A DNA stretch of 64,000 nucleotides from an uncultured Alphaproteobacteria bacterium (GCA_902826695.1 CADEFU010000016.1:1-64000), one strand, 5' to 3'; positions 42,566 to 51,321 are shown, counted from the stretch's first letter. The notes: generated by a model not told the origin, from the letters alone. Numbers and translations: made by a program.

Positions 42566-43606
42566 CTATTGCAGTTCGATGTTGGCGCGGCGATTTTGTG
42601 GTTCCTTCACACTGTCGGCGGTTTGTACGAGAAGCTCGGTTTCGCCGCGGCCCGACGCTTCGATCTTGGTCGCCGCGATGCCTTGGCTGACAAGAGCCTT
42701 GCGTACCGTGCTGGATCGGCGTTCGGACAGTCGCTGATTGTATTGTTGCGAACCGACAGTGTCGGCATGCGCAACCACGATGATGCGAGCGGAACCGAAT
42801 TGCTTCGCAGCGCCCGCAGCGTCGGCAACAACGCCCTGTGCCTCAGCCGATAGGTCCGATCGATTGAATCCGAAAAAGACGAGAAACTGCTTCGGCGCCA
42901 TCTGCGGTGGGGGCGGCGGCGGGGGCGCATCGATGGTAGGCGGGGCGTAGACTGCAACGCTCTCCTGGTCTGGATAAAGATCGAAGCGCAGCCCGATCGT
43001 CACTGTGTGGTTTTGGACATCGTCGGTGTCATAGAAATCCGTGTGACCCAGGTGCCTGCCTTGGAACTCGAGCGCGTCCGATCTCAGATAGCGGTAGTTC
43101 ATGGTTAGATCCGTGCGTGGGCTGATCGCATAGCTCACACCCGCGATGCCCTGATAGGCGAACGAGATGTCTTCGTCTTGATCGATAACGCCGTCGTCGA
43201 ATTCGGAGTGTACGGCGCCGGCACCCGCACCCAGGCTTACCGTCATTCGCTCGGTAAGCGGAATGTCGTAGAGCACGTTGCCCATGAGCGAGGTGGTGTT
43301 GAGCTCGCCGCCGGCGCTGTTGGCGGCGCCGTTGAAGGTATCAATGTCGTTGTGGCGGTAACCGCCTTCGGCCTCGATGCGCCAGTTTCCGCCAAGGGCG
43401 TAGCCGACTGTCCCGATCCCGGCCCACCCGTTGTCAAAATCGATACGCGCGGGCGCTGATGTCGGCAAGCTAGTGCTGAAGGTGGCGTCGTTCTCCGACA
43501 CCCAGTTCCCGCCGCCTTCGAGGCCGATGTACCAACCGTTAGCTGGCGCGGCTGCCACGGGCACGACGCAGGCCAAGCTGGCTGCTAAGAATAATTTGGA
43601 ACGCAT
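42566..43606 (-). CDS. OmpA-family outer-membrane protein
   Basis: 346 residues. Signal peptide (cleavage near AAPA, about residue 21), an eight-stranded beta-barrel-type domain (about 22-205: NGWYIGLEGGGNWVSEND, WRIEAEGGYRHNDIDTF, LTMNYRYLRSDALEFQGRHL), a proline-rich hinge, then a C-terminal OmpA peptidoglycan-binding domain (about 236-346: KQFLVFFGFNRSDLSAEAQG, IIVVAHADTVGSQQYNQRLS, RRASNIELQ-like end). Links outer membrane and cell wall. Perfect EcfG promoter upstream, unusual for a major OmpA. Confidence 0.93.
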   Translation of the reverse strand: MRSKLFLAASLACVVPVAAAPANGWYIGLEGGGNWVSENDATFSTSLPTSAPARIDFDNGWAGIGTVGYALGGNWRIEAEGGYRHNDIDTFNGAANSAGGELNTTSLMGNVLYDIPLTERMTVSLGAGAGAVHSEFDDGVIDQDEDISFAYQGIAGVSYAISPRTDLTMNYRYLRSDALEFQGRHLGHTDFYDTDDVQNHTVTIGLRFDLYPDQESVAVYAPPTIDAPPPPPPPQMAPKQFLVFFGFNRSDLSAEAQGVVADAAGAAKQFGSARIIVVAHADTVGSQQYNQRLSERRSSTVRKALVSQGIAATKIEASGRGETELLVQTADSVKEPQNRRANIELQ

Positions 43607-43649
43607 AAGACTGACCTCGGTTGGGGTGGTGGGTTATCGTGTCTTGTTG

Positions 43650-43674
43650 AACGCCCGCGCCCCGTGTTGGTTCC
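43650..43674 (-). promoter_or_regulatory. EcfG-type promoter (GGAAC-N16-CGTT)
   Basis: -35 at 43674-43670, -10 at 43653-43650, 43 bases upstream of the OmpA-family start. Confidence 0.8.
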
Positions 43675-43717
43675 CGCGCCGTCGGAAGCGTCACATCGAT
43701 TTCTCGCGTGATCGTCG

Positions 43718-43743
43718 GGAACGCTCTGCGCCATAGGCGCGTT
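43718..43743 (+). promoter_or_regulatory. EcfG-type promoter (GGAAC-N17-CGTT)
   Basis: -35 at 43718-43722, -10 at 43740-43743, 37 bases before the acidic secreted protein. Confidence 0.7.
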
Positions 43744-43780
43744 CTCCCAACCTCAGGCTCCCCCTGAACGAGGAAATCTC

Positions 43781-44116
43781 ATGACAAAGAAAGCAAATCT
43801 ATTGGCCGCTATCGCGACAGCGGCGCTTTTCGGTACGTCGGCAATGCCTGCCTTTGCCGATGACGATCAGGCTGAAGAAACGCGCGCTTTGAACATACAG
43901 GCACTCGCGGCGGCGCGTGGACAGGCCCTTTCGCCAATGCCGGACTTCGGCGGTGTCGCGATAGACGAAGGCGACAATGGTGTCGGCGGCCCGCTGTTTG
44001 AAATCGCGCCGGGACCTAACGACATGGGTGACGCACCCTCCGAAAGCGACGCACTGGATGAGGACGAGCCGGACGTTTCCGACGAACCCGAGGATGCGGC
44101 GCCTCCGAGCGAGTGA
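43781..44116 (+). CDS. Acidic secreted protein of unknown function
   Basis: 111 residues. Signal peptide MTKKANLLAAIATAALFGTS with cleavage near AFA (residue 26); the mature part is strongly acidic and poor in ordered-domain signals (tail DALDEDEPDVSDEPEDAAPP). It may be disordered and bind cations or basic proteins such as the fourfold-repeat protein; this is speculation. EcfG-type promoter upstream, hairpin terminator downstream. Confidence 0.72.
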   Translation: MTKKANLLAAIATAALFGTSAMPAFADDDQAEETRALNIQALAAARGQALSPMPDFGGVAIDEGDNGVGGPLFEIAPGPNDMGDAPSESDALDEDEPDVSDEPEDAAPPSE

Positions 44117-44136
44117 GCACGACCGCCTGATCGTAC

Positions 44137-44163
44137 GGCGTCCGGCAGCGAAACCCGGACGCC
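44137..44163. terminator. Hairpin between convergent genes
   Basis: GGCGTCCGG (44137-44145) pairs with CCGGACGCC (44155-44163), loop of nine. Between the acidic-protein gene and the second sigma-factor gene; no long T-run. Confidence 0.5.
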
Positions 44164-44193
44164 GATACTGTTGTAACGAAGCTAGTCGGGAAG

Positions 44194-44772
44194 CTACGCT
44201 TTGCGGGCGGACAGGGTGTCCAGCTCGGATAGTATTCCTTGGTAGGCACTACTGGCGCTTTCGCGAGACTGCGGAAGGCGGGCGGTTTCGCTCATCAGAG
44301 ATGCGATGGTGTTCCGTCCCCGTGAGACGCGGCTTTTCATCGTTCCGACCGCGCAGCCGCAAATTGAGGCTGCCTCTTGATAGCTGAAGCCGCCAGCGCC
44401 TACGAGAATCAGCGCTTCTCGTTGTTCGTCCGGCAACAGGGACATCGCGCGCTTCAAGTCGGTGAGCTCGACGCTCGACTGTTGAGATGCTTGCGTGACA
44501 AGGACGCGCTCCATGGCTTGCTCGTCCCAGTCGACCTTGCGCCACTTGCGCCTGTGCGCAGAGTAAAACGCATTGCGCTGAATCATGAACAGCCAGGCCT
44601 TCATGTTTGTGCCGGGCTGGAATGAGGCGCGCGCCTTCCAAGCGCTCGCCAATGACTCCTGTGCCAAGTCGTCGGCGATATCCCGGTTGCCGCAAAGAGT
44701 GCGGGCAAACGCGCGAAGATAGGGCGCAAGCTCGATCAAGCCTGCGCGGAACGCGTCATCGGAGCCGGGCAT
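44194..44772 (-). CDS. Second EcfG-type sigma factor
   Basis: 192 residues from the ATG at 44772 (an upstream ATG at 44820 would give 208). It is clearly paralogous to EcfG at 36290: region 2 LAPYLRAFARTLCGNRDIAD and PGTNMKAWLFMIQRNAFYS; region 4 LPDEQREALILVGAGGFSYQ and TMKSRVSRGRN. Both share the alphaproteobacterial EcfG hallmark GAGGFSYxEAA. No NepR is adjacent and I found no EcfG-type promoter upstream, so its control differs from the main copy. Several alphaproteobacteria carry more than one EcfG paralogue. Confidence 0.92.
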   Translation of the reverse strand: MPGSDDAFRAGLIELAPYLRAFARTLCGNRDIADDLAQESLASAWKARASFQPGTNMKAWLFMIQRNAFYSAHRRKWRKVDWDEQAMERVLVTQASQQSSVELTDLKRAMSLLPDEQREALILVGAGGFSYQEAASICGCAVGTMKSRVSRGRNTIASLMSETARLPQSRESASSAYQGILSELDTLSARKA

Positions 44773-44914
44773 CTCGTTCTCGTTCTTGGTCGTTCCCAAA
44801 AATGTCCTCGCGCGAGGCATCCACCGCGTGCGCCGCGTGATGCGTAGCCTTGATATGGTGTCCGCATGCCCCCATTGCGCCCCCGACCTGCACTATATTC
44901 TCAACAATGTAGGC

Positions 44915-44939
44915 GGAACCTTTTCGCCGCGGCCGTGTT
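44915..44939 (+). promoter_or_regulatory. Possible EcfG-type promoter (GGAAC-N16-TGTT)
   Basis: -35 at 44915-44919, -10 at 44936-44939 with T for C; about 100 bases before the next start codon. Confidence 0.5.
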
Positions 44940-45039
44940 CTCTACAGCAAGGGCGGAAAGTGCATGACGCTTCGTCATTAACTCGCCCAGTCGCAGCGTC
45001 ACCGCTTTCGCGGTGGTGACGGATGCCTAGGAGGTCGAA

Positions 45040-45300
45040 ATGTCTGCCGAAACGTTACTTATCTGGCTAATCGTGGGCGGCGTTGCCGGCTGGCTTGCGG
45101 GAATGATCGTGAAGGGCGGAGGCTTTGGCCTTATCGGCGATATCGTTGTCGGGATCATCGGCGCGTTTATCGGCGGGTGGCTCTTCGTACAGTTCGGTGT
45201 GTCGGCAGGGGCCGGCCTGGTAGGCGCCATCGTGACCGCTACGATCGGCGCTGTTGTGTTGCTGGCCGTGCTGAGAATGGTGCGCGCCTCGAGCTTGTAA
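45040..45300 (+). CDS. GlsB/YeaQ/YmgE family membrane stress protein
   Basis: 86 residues with three hydrophobic helices: LLIWLIVGGVAGWLAGMIVK, GGGFGLIGDIVVGIIGAFIG and GAIVTATIGAVVLLAVLRMV, the transglycosylase-associated protein family pattern. Ribosome site GGAGG. These are widespread general stress membrane proteins of unknown biochemical activity. Confidence 0.9.
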   Translation: MSAETLLIWLIVGGVAGWLAGMIVKGGGFGLIGDIVVGIIGAFIGGWLFVQFGVSAGAGLVGAIVTATIGAVVLLAVLRMVRASSL

Positions 45301-45357
45301 GTGCCGACGGCAGTATGCGGTCCCTTGTGGCCAACCCGTTCGGCGAGGAACACGAAA

Positions 45358-45432
45358 ATGAAGTATGCACTGATGTGGGCCGTCGGCGTTCCGATCCCGA
45401 TTCTGCTGTTGCTCTGGTTCTTCTTTAGCTGA
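45358..45432 (+). CDS. 24-residue membrane peptide
   Basis: MKYALMWAVGVPIPILLLLW followed by FFFS. Ribosome site GAGGAA, seven bases upstream. The motif GVPIPILLLLWFF is one I recall from very small rhizobial membrane proteins. It shares a base with the next start codon (TGATG), which supports real translation. Confidence 0.6.
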   Translation: MKYALMWAVGVPIPILLLLWFFFS

Positions 45433-45857
45433 TGCATCGCCCGGTGATCTCAGCGCTCGCGGCGCTTCGCGTCATGCCACTCATGGCGTTGCCGCTTGCG
45501 GTATTCGTTCTTTGCGCGACGGCGCAGCAGGGCGGCGAATGGACCAGCGGTGTTGCATTCGCGCCCGCGATGATGTCGGGCGTGCAATGGCAGGTTTCCT
45601 ATGGCGACATATTTGTGTTCGGTAGCTTGATCGTCTTGTTCGTGGAAATCATGAACGCTGTGAACACGGATGCGCGCTCAATCCTCAATCACGGGCTGTC
45701 GACTCTTGTCGCTCTCGTGTGCGTCGTATTGTTCGTCACGACGGCGAGCTTCACGAACTCGACGTTTTTCATGCTGATCACGATGATGCTGATCGACGTG
45801 ATTGCCGGCTTTGTCATCACGATCGTTTCGGCCCGGCGCGACTTCGGCACCAGTTAG
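45432..45857 (+). CDS. Four-helix membrane protein of unknown function
   Basis: 141 residues; hydrophobic helices at about 10-32, 58-75, 88-108 and 112-133. VSYGDIFVFGSLIVLFVEIM followed by NAVNTDARSILNHGLS resembles uncharacterised alphaproteobacterial inner-membrane proteins. Its ATG overlaps the stop of the 24-residue peptide gene, forming a GlsB-peptide-membrane-protein run. Confidence 0.72.
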   Translation: MHRPVISALAALRVMPLMALPLAVFVLCATAQQGGEWTSGVAFAPAMMSGVQWQVSYGDIFVFGSLIVLFVEIMNAVNTDARSILNHGLSTLVALVCVVLFVTTASFTNSTFFMLITMMLIDVIAGFVITIVSARRDFGTS

Positions 45858-45869
45858 GCTTCCGCACCG

Positions 45870-46034
45870 CTATTTTCCGTCGATCGCCTTGTCGAGTTTT
45901 TCGCCCGCACGCTCCATCGGCCCGTCGTTCTTCGGCTCAATGTAGTTGTCGTAGTAATAGTACCCAGCGCCGATCGCCAACACAGCAACGATCACCAGTA
46001 GCAGCGTGTTTGTGGCTTGAGATTTCGATTCCAT
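45870..46034 (-). CDS. 54-residue single-helix membrane protein
   Basis: From the ATG at 46034 (AAGGAG upstream). One helix (NTLLLVIVAVLAIGAGYYYY), then a charged C-terminal tail (MERAGEKLDKAIDG). The tail is an amphipathic helix that may interact with other proteins. Perfect EcfG promoter upstream. Confidence 0.7.
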   Translation of the reverse strand: MESKSQATNTLLLVIVAVLAIGAGYYYYDNYIEPKNDGPMERAGEKLDKAIDGK

Positions 46035-46102
46035 GAGAACGGCTCCTTGCATTGACTGAACTGGCGTCTCGGACGGCAGTTGAACATGCTCACGCGTCTG
46101 GT

Positions 46103-46127
46103 AACGCGATCGAAGCCGAAGGGTTCC
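46103..46127 (-). promoter_or_regulatory. EcfG-type promoter (GGAAC-N16-CGTT)
   Basis: -35 at 46127-46123, -10 at 46106-46103, 69 bases upstream of the 54-residue protein. Confidence 0.78.
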
Positions 46128-46289
46128 ACACTGATCGCCCCTGCACGTAGGGTGCTGATCCCCATGGCCTTGGGTCTGTATTGAGAACCAGGAAGATTTT
46201 CCCCCGGTGGGGGGCCTTTCTGCTACACTTTCTCCGATCCACGCTTCAAAGCGTGGTGCCGCCAGTTTTCGAAGGCGGGAAGGGCACAA

Positions 46290-49200
46290 GTGCCTAAGAT
46301 GTCGTTTGACGGAAGTGCGGCCCTCGTCGTCGGTATCGGCGCTTCGGCGGGCGGGCTGACTGCGTTCAAAAAATTCTTCGCCAATATGCCCGTCGACAAC
46401 GGTATGGCGTTCGTTCTGGTGCAACATCTGGATCCGCACCACGACAGTCTGCTTGTAGCGCTGATTGCCAATCAGACCGGGATGAAAGTTGTCGAAGCCA
46501 GTGACGGCGCTCGGCTCTGTGCGAATTCGATCTTCATCATTCCCCCCGATGCCACACTGACGATCAAGGGCGGCGTACTTCATTTGATCAAGCCTGCGCC
46601 GCCGCGCGAGTTGCGCCACCCTATCGACACGTTTTTTCTGTCGTTGGCAGAGGACCAAGGCGAGAATGCTGTCTGTATCGTGCTGGCAGGAACGGGAAGC
46701 GACGGCACGCTCGGCCTGAAGGCGGTCAAGGAGGGTGGGGGCCTAACCATGGCGCAGGCCGAGTATGACGACCATGCCATGGTCGGCATGCCGGGCAGTG
46801 CCGCTGCCACAGGCCTCGTCGACCTCATTCTCCCCGTCGAATCCATGCCGGCCCGGTTGGTCGCGCATCGTGCGCACCTGATCGATGTGGCGCGGCGGAA
46901 GGATGCGAGCGGCACGCGCACCGACACGGCCGGACATCTGGCGGCAATAGGCGCCATCTTGCGAAACGGTATCGGGCAGGATTTTGGCCAATACAAGGAA
47001 AGTACTCTGGTCCGCCGGGTGCAGCGGCGCATGCAAGTCCTGCAAATCGACAGCGTTCCGGAGTTCATTGCCCGCTTGGAGAACGAGCCTCGGGAAGTAG
47101 AGGCCCTATTTCGAGACATCCTGATCGGGGTTACTCAGTTCTTCCGCGATCCGGAGGCTTTCGAGGCGCTGCAGACGACCGTCATCCCGAGGCTGCTCTC
47201 GAACAAAGAAGCGGGCGGTCACATTCGCGTCTGGGTGCCCGGCTGCGCGAGCGGCGAGGAAGTCTACTCGATCGCGATTCTGTTCCGCGAGGCGATGGCG
47301 AAGCTGAGCGCGCCGCCTCAAGTTCAGATATTCGGCAGCGATATCGATGATCGGGCCATCGCGCGGGCGCGGGCCGGGCGGTACCACGGTCCGCTTCAAG
47401 GTATTTCGCACGAACGGCTTGAGCGCTGGTTTACGCGGCTCGACGCTGACTACTGCGTCACGAAAGACGTCCGGGAGATGTGCGTGTTCTCGACGCACAG
47501 TCTGATCAAGGATCCGCCGTTCTCACGATTGCATCTCGTGTCCTGCCGGAACGTTATGATCTATTTCGATCGCGACTTGCAGGATCGGGCCATCCGAAAC
47601 TTCCACTATGCGCTCTTGCCTGGCGGATTCCTGTTCCTCGGCTCTTCCGAGGGTGTCACGCGCAACGCGGTTCTGTTTGCCGCCGTCGACAAGAAACATC
47701 GCATCTTTGAGCGGCGCGCCGCGTCGGGGCCGGCATTTCCGGAGTTTTCGCTCGCGCCCGCCGTGCGCCCAGCACAAGGCGCTGATGGCGCCGGGCGGGA
47801 CGATCCGATCGATAGGAGCGCAAAGCGCATCGTCGCGAAGTACTCGCCATCTTATGTGGTGATCGATCAGGACTCTCAGGTTGTCCGCTTCTCCGGTGGC
47901 GAGATCGGTCAACACTTGGAGCCATCGGCAGGGGTCGCCAGCCTCGACCTGTTCATGATGTTGCGAAAGTCGCTGCGCGCGGCGGTGCGGGCTGCCGTCC
48001 GTACGGCACGGTCCAAGAACGCAGCCGTGGTGACCGGTGCGCTAACGGTGATGATCGACGGTCAACGGCGCTCGCTGGTCGTGATCGTGGAGCCTTTGGC
48101 GGTGGAGGGTCCGGAAGCGCACTTGTTGCTGGTCGCGTTCCGCGATGGGCGTGACGTGTTCCATGGTTCACCGGCGCGGCGCCACGTGGTGGCGGGCGAT
48201 GCCGAAGCGACGGGAGCCGTTGAGCGCGACCTGGCCACAACGAAAGCGGCGCTACATGCGGCCGTCGACGAGCTTGAGAGCACGACCGAAGAAATGAAGT
48301 CCTCCAACGAGGAGTTTCAATCCGTTAACGAGGAACTTCAGGCGTCGAACGAAGAGTTGGAGACAGCTAAGGAGGAGATGCAGTCGGTCAACGAGGAGCT
48401 GCGTACGATCAACGCCGAAATGGTCGACAAGAACGAGCAACTGACACGGCTCAACAGTGACTTGCGCAACCTCCTCGACAGCACGCAGATTGCGACGATC
48501 TTTCTCGACAACGATCTGCGCATCAAGAGCTTCACGCCCGGGATGGTGGAGCTGATTCATCTGCGCGAGAACGATCAAGGGCGGCCTGTGACCGAACTTG
48601 TCAGCCGCTTGAATTATGCCGATCTCGAAGCCGATGTGCGGACGGTTCTGAAAACACTGGCGGTCGTGGAGCGCGAGGTCCGCGTTGGGCATGACGGCGT
48701 GGGTTCGGCCCTGGTCATGCGGATTCGGCCGTATCGCACGGTTGCCAATCTGATCGATGGCGTGGTTATAACCTTTGTGGACGTCACGGCTCGCAAGTTG
48801 CTCGAAGACGCGATGAAGGAGAGCGAGCGGCGGTTGGCTGCAATCGTCAATCAGGCGACGGCCGGCGTCGCGGAAACCGATCTTGAGGGACGGTTCACGC
48901 TCGTAAATCCACGCTTTTGCCTTTTGGTGGGCCGGACAAAGAAAGAGTTGCACGGCATGCGCATGAAGGACGTCACACATCCCGACGATGTGGCGCACAG
49001 CGTTGCGCTGTTCGAGCGGCTTGTCGCGCACGGTGAACGTTTCGAAATCGAGAAGCGCTATTTGCGCCCCGATGGCTCGCTCGTGTGGGTGCACAACGCG
49101 GTATCGCCGATGGTCAATGCCGAGGGGAAGGTGGAGCGCGTTTTGGCGGTTGTCTTGGAGATCACCGAGCACAAGCGTGCCGAGGCTCACCGCGAACTCC

Positions 49201-49790
49201 TGTTGCACGAACTCAATCATCGGGTGAAGAACACGCTCGCGACGGTTCAGTCGATTGCGTCGCAAACGGCAAAGGGTGCAACGACGGTCGATGAGTATCG
49301 CGCGGCGTTCATGGCGCGGCTCACAGCTCTGTCCGCCACGCACAATTTGCTGCAGACCGGGGATTGGCACGGTGTTCTGCTACGCGATGTTGTAGAGAAC
49401 GAGCTGGAACCTTATCGAACGGATACGTTGCGCTGGACTATCGATGGTGCGGATGTCGTTCTTTATCCAAATGCGGCGCTGGCATTCGGCATGGCCCTAC
49501 ATGAACTGACCACGAATGCCGCAAAGCACGGCGCGCTCTCCAACGGGGACGGTCACGTCGATATTTCGTGGGCTGCGCCTGCGCAAGGCAACGGAAGGGC
49601 GCTGAAGTTCGTTTGGCGGGAAACCGGCGGACCTACAGTCGAAGAGCGCCGCCGCAGCGGCTTTGGCACGCGGTTGATCACCGAAGGATTGCCCCTCCAG
49701 CTTGACGGGAAAATAGACCTCGACTTCAACTCTGCGGGTGTGCAGTGCACGATCGACGTGCTGTTACCGCCGATCGTGACGCGCCAGTGA
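46290..49790 (+). CDS. CheB-CheR-PAS-HWE fused sensor histidine kinase
   Basis: 1166 residues from a GTG start (GGGAAGGG upstream). CheB-like methylesterase domain (about 1-195) with its Ser-His-Asp set: Ser19 in IGASAGG, His46 in VQHLDPHH, Asp138 in GTGSDGTLG. CheR-like methyltransferase domain (about 225-480: QFFRDPEAFEALQTTVIPRL and VPGCASGEEVYSIAI). A coiled coil (about 655-735, repeated SSNEEFQSVNEELQASNEEL). One PAS domain, then a second (near 845-965). C-terminal HWE kinase with His in HELNHRVKNTLATVQSIA and the WRE triad. No chemoreceptor genes are nearby, so it is probably a stress sensor. It overlaps its response regulator. Confidence 0.93.
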   Translation: MPKMSFDGSAALVVGIGASAGGLTAFKKFFANMPVDNGMAFVLVQHLDPHHDSLLVALIANQTGMKVVEASDGARLCANSIFIIPPDATLTIKGGVLHLIKPAPPRELRHPIDTFFLSLAEDQGENAVCIVLAGTGSDGTLGLKAVKEGGGLTMAQAEYDDHAMVGMPGSAAATGLVDLILPVESMPARLVAHRAHLIDVARRKDASGTRTDTAGHLAAIGAILRNGIGQDFGQYKESTLVRRVQRRMQVLQIDSVPEFIARLENEPREVEALFRDILIGVTQFFRDPEAFEALQTTVIPRLLSNKEAGGHIRVWVPGCASGEEVYSIAILFREAMAKLSAPPQVQIFGSDIDDRAIARARAGRYHGPLQGISHERLERWFTRLDADYCVTKDVREMCVFSTHSLIKDPPFSRLHLVSCRNVMIYFDRDLQDRAIRNFHYALLPGGFLFLGSSEGVTRNAVLFAAVDKKHRIFERRAASGPAFPEFSLAPAVRPAQGADGAGRDDPIDRSAKRIVAKYSPSYVVIDQDSQVVRFSGGEIGQHLEPSAGVASLDLFMMLRKSLRAAVRAAVRTARSKNAAVVTGALTVMIDGQRRSLVVIVEPLAVEGPEAHLLLVAFRDGRDVFHGSPARRHVVAGDAEATGAVERDLATTKAALHAAVDELESTTEEMKSSNEEFQSVNEELQASNEELETAKEEMQSVNEELRTINAEMVDKNEQLTRLNSDLRNLLDSTQIATIFLDNDLRIKSFTPGMVELIHLRENDQGRPVTELVSRLNYADLEADVRTVLKTLAVVEREVRVGHDGVGSALVMRIRPYRTVANLIDGVVITFVDVTARKLLEDAMKESERRLAAIVNQATAGVAETDLEGRFTLVNPRFCLLVGRTKKELHGMRMKDVTHPDDVAHSVALFERLVAHGERFEIEKRYLRPDGSLVWVHNAVSPMVNAEGKVERVLAVVLEITEHKRAEAHRELLLHELNHRVKNTLATVQSIASQTAKGATTVDEYRAAFMARLTALSATHNLLQTGDWHGVLLRDVVENELEPYRTDTLRWTIDGADVVLYPNAALAFGMALHELTTNAAKHGALSNGDGHVDISWAAPAQGNGRALKFVWRETGGPTVEERRRSGFGTRLITEGLPLQLDGKIDLDFNSAGVQCTIDVLLPPIVTRQ

Positions 49791-50176
49791 GCGGGCCGTC
49801 TTTGGAACCGGCGGCCCACGCCCTAAGGGGCCGTCATATTCTGATCGTCGAAGACGAGATGATATTGGCGCTCGATTTAAGCGATATCGTCGGCGCGTTT
49901 GGTTGTACCTCGGTTGTCGCCGGACGGGTCGGCAAGGCCCTGCCATTGATTGAGGCGCAGGTTTTCGACGCCGCTGTTCTCGACCTAAATCTTGCCGGTG
50001 AACCGGTTTATCCCGTGGCGAACGAATTGGGGCGGCGGGGGATACCCTTTGTCATCGCCACAGGTTACGGCGCGGACGGGGTCTTGCCGGCGTACCGAAA
50101 TCACACGATCCTCGCGAAGCCATATTCGCGAAGCGAAGTTGAGATGGCCCTGATGAGAGCGCTCAAAACGGCGTGA
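49787..50176 (+). CDS. Single-domain response regulator
   Basis: 129 residues from the GTG at 49787, overlapping the kinase stop (GTGA). Receiver features: HILIVEDEMILALDLSDIVG, phosphoacceptor Asp in DAAVLDLNLAG, Thr in FVIATGYG, Lys in ILAKPYSRSE. No output domain. In the general stress network of other alphaproteobacteria, such stand-alone receivers act as phosphate donors or sinks for kinases. Here it is the obvious partner of the CheB-CheR-PAS-HWE kinase. Confidence 0.9.
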   Translation: MSGPSLEPAAHALRGRHILIVEDEMILALDLSDIVGAFGCTSVVAGRVGKALPLIEAQVFDAAVLDLNLAGEPVYPVANELGRRGIPFVIATGYGADGVLPAYRNHTILAKPYSRSEVEMALMRALKTA

Positions 50177-50203
50177 GTGCGCCGCAAATAGCGCGCCTCT
50201 CTC

Positions 50204-50228
50204 GCAACCTTTTGCGTTGCTGTGCGTT
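50204..50228 (+). promoter_or_regulatory. EcfG-type promoter (GCAAC-N16-CGTT)
   Basis: -35 at 50204-50208 (one change), -10 at 50225-50228, 40 bases before the next start. Confidence 0.62.
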
Positions 50229-50268
50229 GCGATCAGAAGGGCTGCTCCGACGCCCATAGGAGAAGAAG

Positions 50269-50484
50269 TTGTCAAGTCTCGTGTGGGCAAGCGTGTTCTT
50301 GCTGCTGGTGTTTCTCGGCTCGATGGTCGGATGCTTCGCCATCATCGGCATGCCGATCGCATTGGGAGTTCAGGTCGGCCTCTACGGAGCGGGGTTCCTG
50401 CTGGTCGGCTTTGGTTGCTTGCTGCTCGCTACATCGTCGCCAGACGGTAGCAAGGCTACATCCTCCTCCGCACTCCTTCACTGA
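50269..50484 (+). CDS. Small membrane protein
   Basis: 71 residues from a TTG start with AGGAG upstream. Two hydrophobic helices (VWASVFLLLVFLGSMVGCFA and GVQVGLYGAGFLLVGFGCLL), then a short Ser/Thr tail. No recognised family. Its TTG start suggests low translation. Confidence 0.6.
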   Translation: MSSLVWASVFLLLVFLGSMVGCFAIIGMPIALGVQVGLYGAGFLLVGFGCLLLATSSPDGSKATSSSALLH

Positions 50485-50503
50485 GACCTTTCGGCGGCTG
50501 TTG

Positions 50504-50517
50504 GTTCCCTAGGGAAC
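50504..50517. promoter_or_regulatory. 14-bp palindrome overlapping a -35 element
   Basis: GTTCCCTAGGGAAC is a perfect palindrome that contains the GGAAC -35 of the rcnB-like promoter. It may be an operator, or simply two opposed -35-like strings; the minus-strand copy has no matching -10. Confidence 0.4.
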
Positions 50518-50537
50518 GAACGCGCGAACCACGTGTT
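50513..50537 (+). promoter_or_regulatory. Possible EcfG-type promoter (GGAAC-N16-TGTT)
   Basis: -35 at 50513-50517, -10 at 50534-50537; about 103 bases before the RcnB-like start. Confidence 0.5.
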
Positions 50538-50640
50538 CTCTATCAGTGCTGCGATGCGTAAGAGCCGACGCGCAACTCCCTCGTGAGCCGCGTCGGTGCG
50601 CATGATCGCGGTAGCCTCTCGAATGCGAAGGAAAAAAAAG

Positions 50641-51321
50641 ATGAAAGAACTAATGGTGATGCGAGCTGCCGCTTTGGCGATCGGCCTCAGTTTGGCGAGC
50701 GGAATGGCGTTCGCTGCGCCCGATGGCAGGCGCGGGAACGACGAGAATACGGGTGCCCAACAGCAAAAGCAAAGTGACCAAGACCGAACACGGCGAAAGG
50801 CGAAGCCGGCAGCCAATCCTGCGCCGACCGTAATTCCATCTTACCCCGGCCTGCGCGTAGGCGAGACGCGAAGCGAGCCGAAGCGGCGCGGTGTCGAGGG
50901 CGCGCGTTACAGGAACGAAGGCACCCACAGGGCACGCGGGCGCAACAATCAGGTGACCGATGGCAAACGCGACAATCGTCGCAATTTCGGCAACCGGAGC
51001 CAGCATCGTGGATGGGAAGATCGCAACCGGCGACAACACATTAATGTTCAGCAGTATCACCGCAACTTCAATGCGCCGCGCCGCTATCGTGCCGAGGTGT
51101 ATCAGTGGCGGAATGGAAGTTCGTACCGGCGTTATGGGTACGGCCAGCGCCTACCCCAGCACTACTTCATACGCAATTTCTGGATCGCGAACTTCTTGAC
51201 ATACGATCTGTTTCCGCCGCCGTTAGGCTACATCTGGGTTCGGTATGGTCCAGACGCCCTCCTGATCGATCAGTACACCGGTGAGATCGTTCAGGTCCGT
51301 TACGGCATGTTCTACTCATAG
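50641..51321 (+). CDS. RcnB-family periplasmic protein
   Basis: 226 residues from the ATG at 50641 (AAGGAA upstream). Signal peptide (LAIGLSLASGMAFA), a long basic Arg/Asn/Gln-rich linker, then the RcnB domain at the C-terminus: YQWRNGSSYRRYGYGQRLPQ, FLTYDLFPPPLGYIWVRYGP and DALLIDQYTGEIVQV. RcnB in E. coli affects Ni/Co homeostasis, but most alphaproteobacterial members are uncharacterised envelope proteins, so metal function is not assumed. Confidence 0.88.
   Translation: MKELMVMRAAALAIGLSLASGMAFAAPDGRRGNDENTGAQQQKQSDQDRTRRKAKPAANPAPTVIPSYPGLRVGETRSEPKRRGVEGARYRNEGTHRARGRNNQVTDGKRDNRRNFGNRSQHRGWEDRNRRQHINVQQYHRNFNAPRRYRAEVYQWRNGSSYRRYGYGQRLPQHYFIRNFWIANFLTYDLFPPPLGYIWVRYGPDALLIDQYTGEIVQVRYGMFYS

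Noticed and set aside
48252..49370. 372-codon minus-strand frame
   Set aside because: Antisense shadow of the CheB-CheR-PAS-HWE kinase coiled coil and PAS domains.
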